Below, piece by piece: positions 33,423-33,749 of a stretch of DNA of 33,749 nucleotides. Source of the DNA: Spirochaetaceae bacterium. Lineage in GTDB: Bacteria; Spirochaetota; Spirochaetia; Treponematales; Rectinemataceae. The number at the start of each line of letters is the position of its first letter. Position 1 is the first letter of the stretch. Under the pieces are notes generated by a model. The model ran no database searches and was not told the DNA's origin. It saw only the letters and a program-made list of their open reading frames with translations. Location: NCBI GenBank assembly GCA_025355995.1, contig JANXYQ010000073.1:1-33749 (forward strand), given 5' to 3'. Made by a program: the position numbers and the translations under genes.

Positions 33423-33749
33423 ATGGATATCCGCACGACCCGCAACATCGGCATCATGGCCCACATAGACGCCGGCAAGACCACCACGACGGAACGCATC
33501 CTCTTCTACTCGGGCAAGACCTACAAGATCGGCGAGGTCGACGACGGCGAAGCCACCATGGACTGGATGGAGCAGGAGCGCGGCATCACGATCACGAGCG
33601 CCGCCACCACGACTTACTGGCGCAAGCACCAGATCAACATCATAGACACCCCCGGCCACGTGGACTTCACAGCCGAGGTGGAGCGGTCCCTGCGCGTCCT
33701 CGACGGCGCGGTCGCCGTCTTCTCGGCGGTGGACGGGGTCGAACCCCAG
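33423..33749 (+). CDS. fusA: Elongation factor G, 5' part (runs off the window)
   Basis: The GTPase that moves tRNAs and mRNA through the ribosome. The first 109 residues are present and open. The P-loop is [20 protein letters not shown], switch I runs through [20 protein letters not shown], and switch II is [19 protein letters not shown]. In E. coli EF-G the switch I segment reads [13 protein letters not shown]; here it is [11 protein letters not shown], two residues shorter. The DNA is GAGCAG-GAG-CGC, which would arise from losing one GAGCAG unit. The start has no Shine-Dalgarno, and the promoter -10 is 10 bases away. The rest lies outside the window. Confidence 0.96.
   Translation, partial: MDIRTTRNIGIMAHIDAGKTTTTERILFYSGKTYKIGEVDDGEATMDWMEQERGITITSAATTTYWRKHQINIIDTPGHVDFTAEVERSLRVLDGAVAVFSAVDGVEPQ

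Noticed and set aside
1-33749. tRNA, rRNA, CRISPR array, insertion sequence or prophage
   Set aside because: I looked in all gaps for cloverleaf-like stretches, regular repeats and transposase or integrase motifs and found none. The deletions in the decay zone are not flanked by any visible mobile element.

Overview
The window is high-GC bacterial DNA. The protein set points to a free-living or gut-associated spirochaete (Spirochaetota, Treponema-like). This is inferred from the SSB and EF-G sequences, a chemoreceptor ending in an Asp-Phe-Glu-Glu-Phe tether, the abundance of sensor kinases, and the sugar genes. It was not tested by any search. Coding density is high on both strands. I found no rRNA, tRNA, CRISPR array or insertion sequence.

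Layout. (1) 1-3.5 kb: the 5' part of xylA (xylose isomerase) is divergent from an AraC-type regulator, followed by a small unknown gene, an EamA-type exporter and ssb, which appears to use an ACG start. (2) 3.6-8.7 kb: a soluble kinase joins a LacI-like sugar-binding domain to a HisKA_2 kinase but is frameshifted in a C/G run. It faces a chemoreceptor, and next comes an IclR regulator with a KdgR-like operator. (3) 8.7-11.5 kb: a HAD hydrolase and a U32-family RNA-modification protein form a two-gene operon. (4) 11.5-23.7 kb: a large signalling island. On the minus strand are a lipoprotein solute-binding protein, a histidine kinase, an Rcp1-like receiver, a REC-PAS-PAS-PAS-kinase, a REC-SpoIIE phosphatase, a STAS antagonist and a PAS kinase. 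Divergent from it are two more kinases. Several genes overlap or abut, and the two operons start from near-identical TTGnnn-N16-TAGACTTT promoters. (5) 23.8-25.7 kb: a ThrH-like phosphatase and a DEAD-box helicase. (6) 25.7-33.4 kb: a decay zone. A hemerythrin, a sensor kinase, a ComB-like gene, a Nudix hydrolase, a GH31 glycosidase, a short-chain dehydrogenase and a ThuA-like gene all carry internal deletions, frameshifts or stops. Intact genes are interspersed (a helical-repeat protein, a YdeI/DUF1801 protein, a membrane protein, a methyltransferase). (7) The window ends inside fusA.

The functional theme is sugar sensing plus a dense phosphorelay that appears to feed a partner-switching module (SpoIIE phosphatase plus STAS). 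No anti-sigma kinase or sigma factor is present in the window, so the output is unknown. A second theme is gene expression: at least eight transcription units have a good -35/-10 pair placed so that transcription should begin at, or within a few bases of, the ATG. This predicts widespread leaderless mRNAs alongside conventional Shine-Dalgarno genes.
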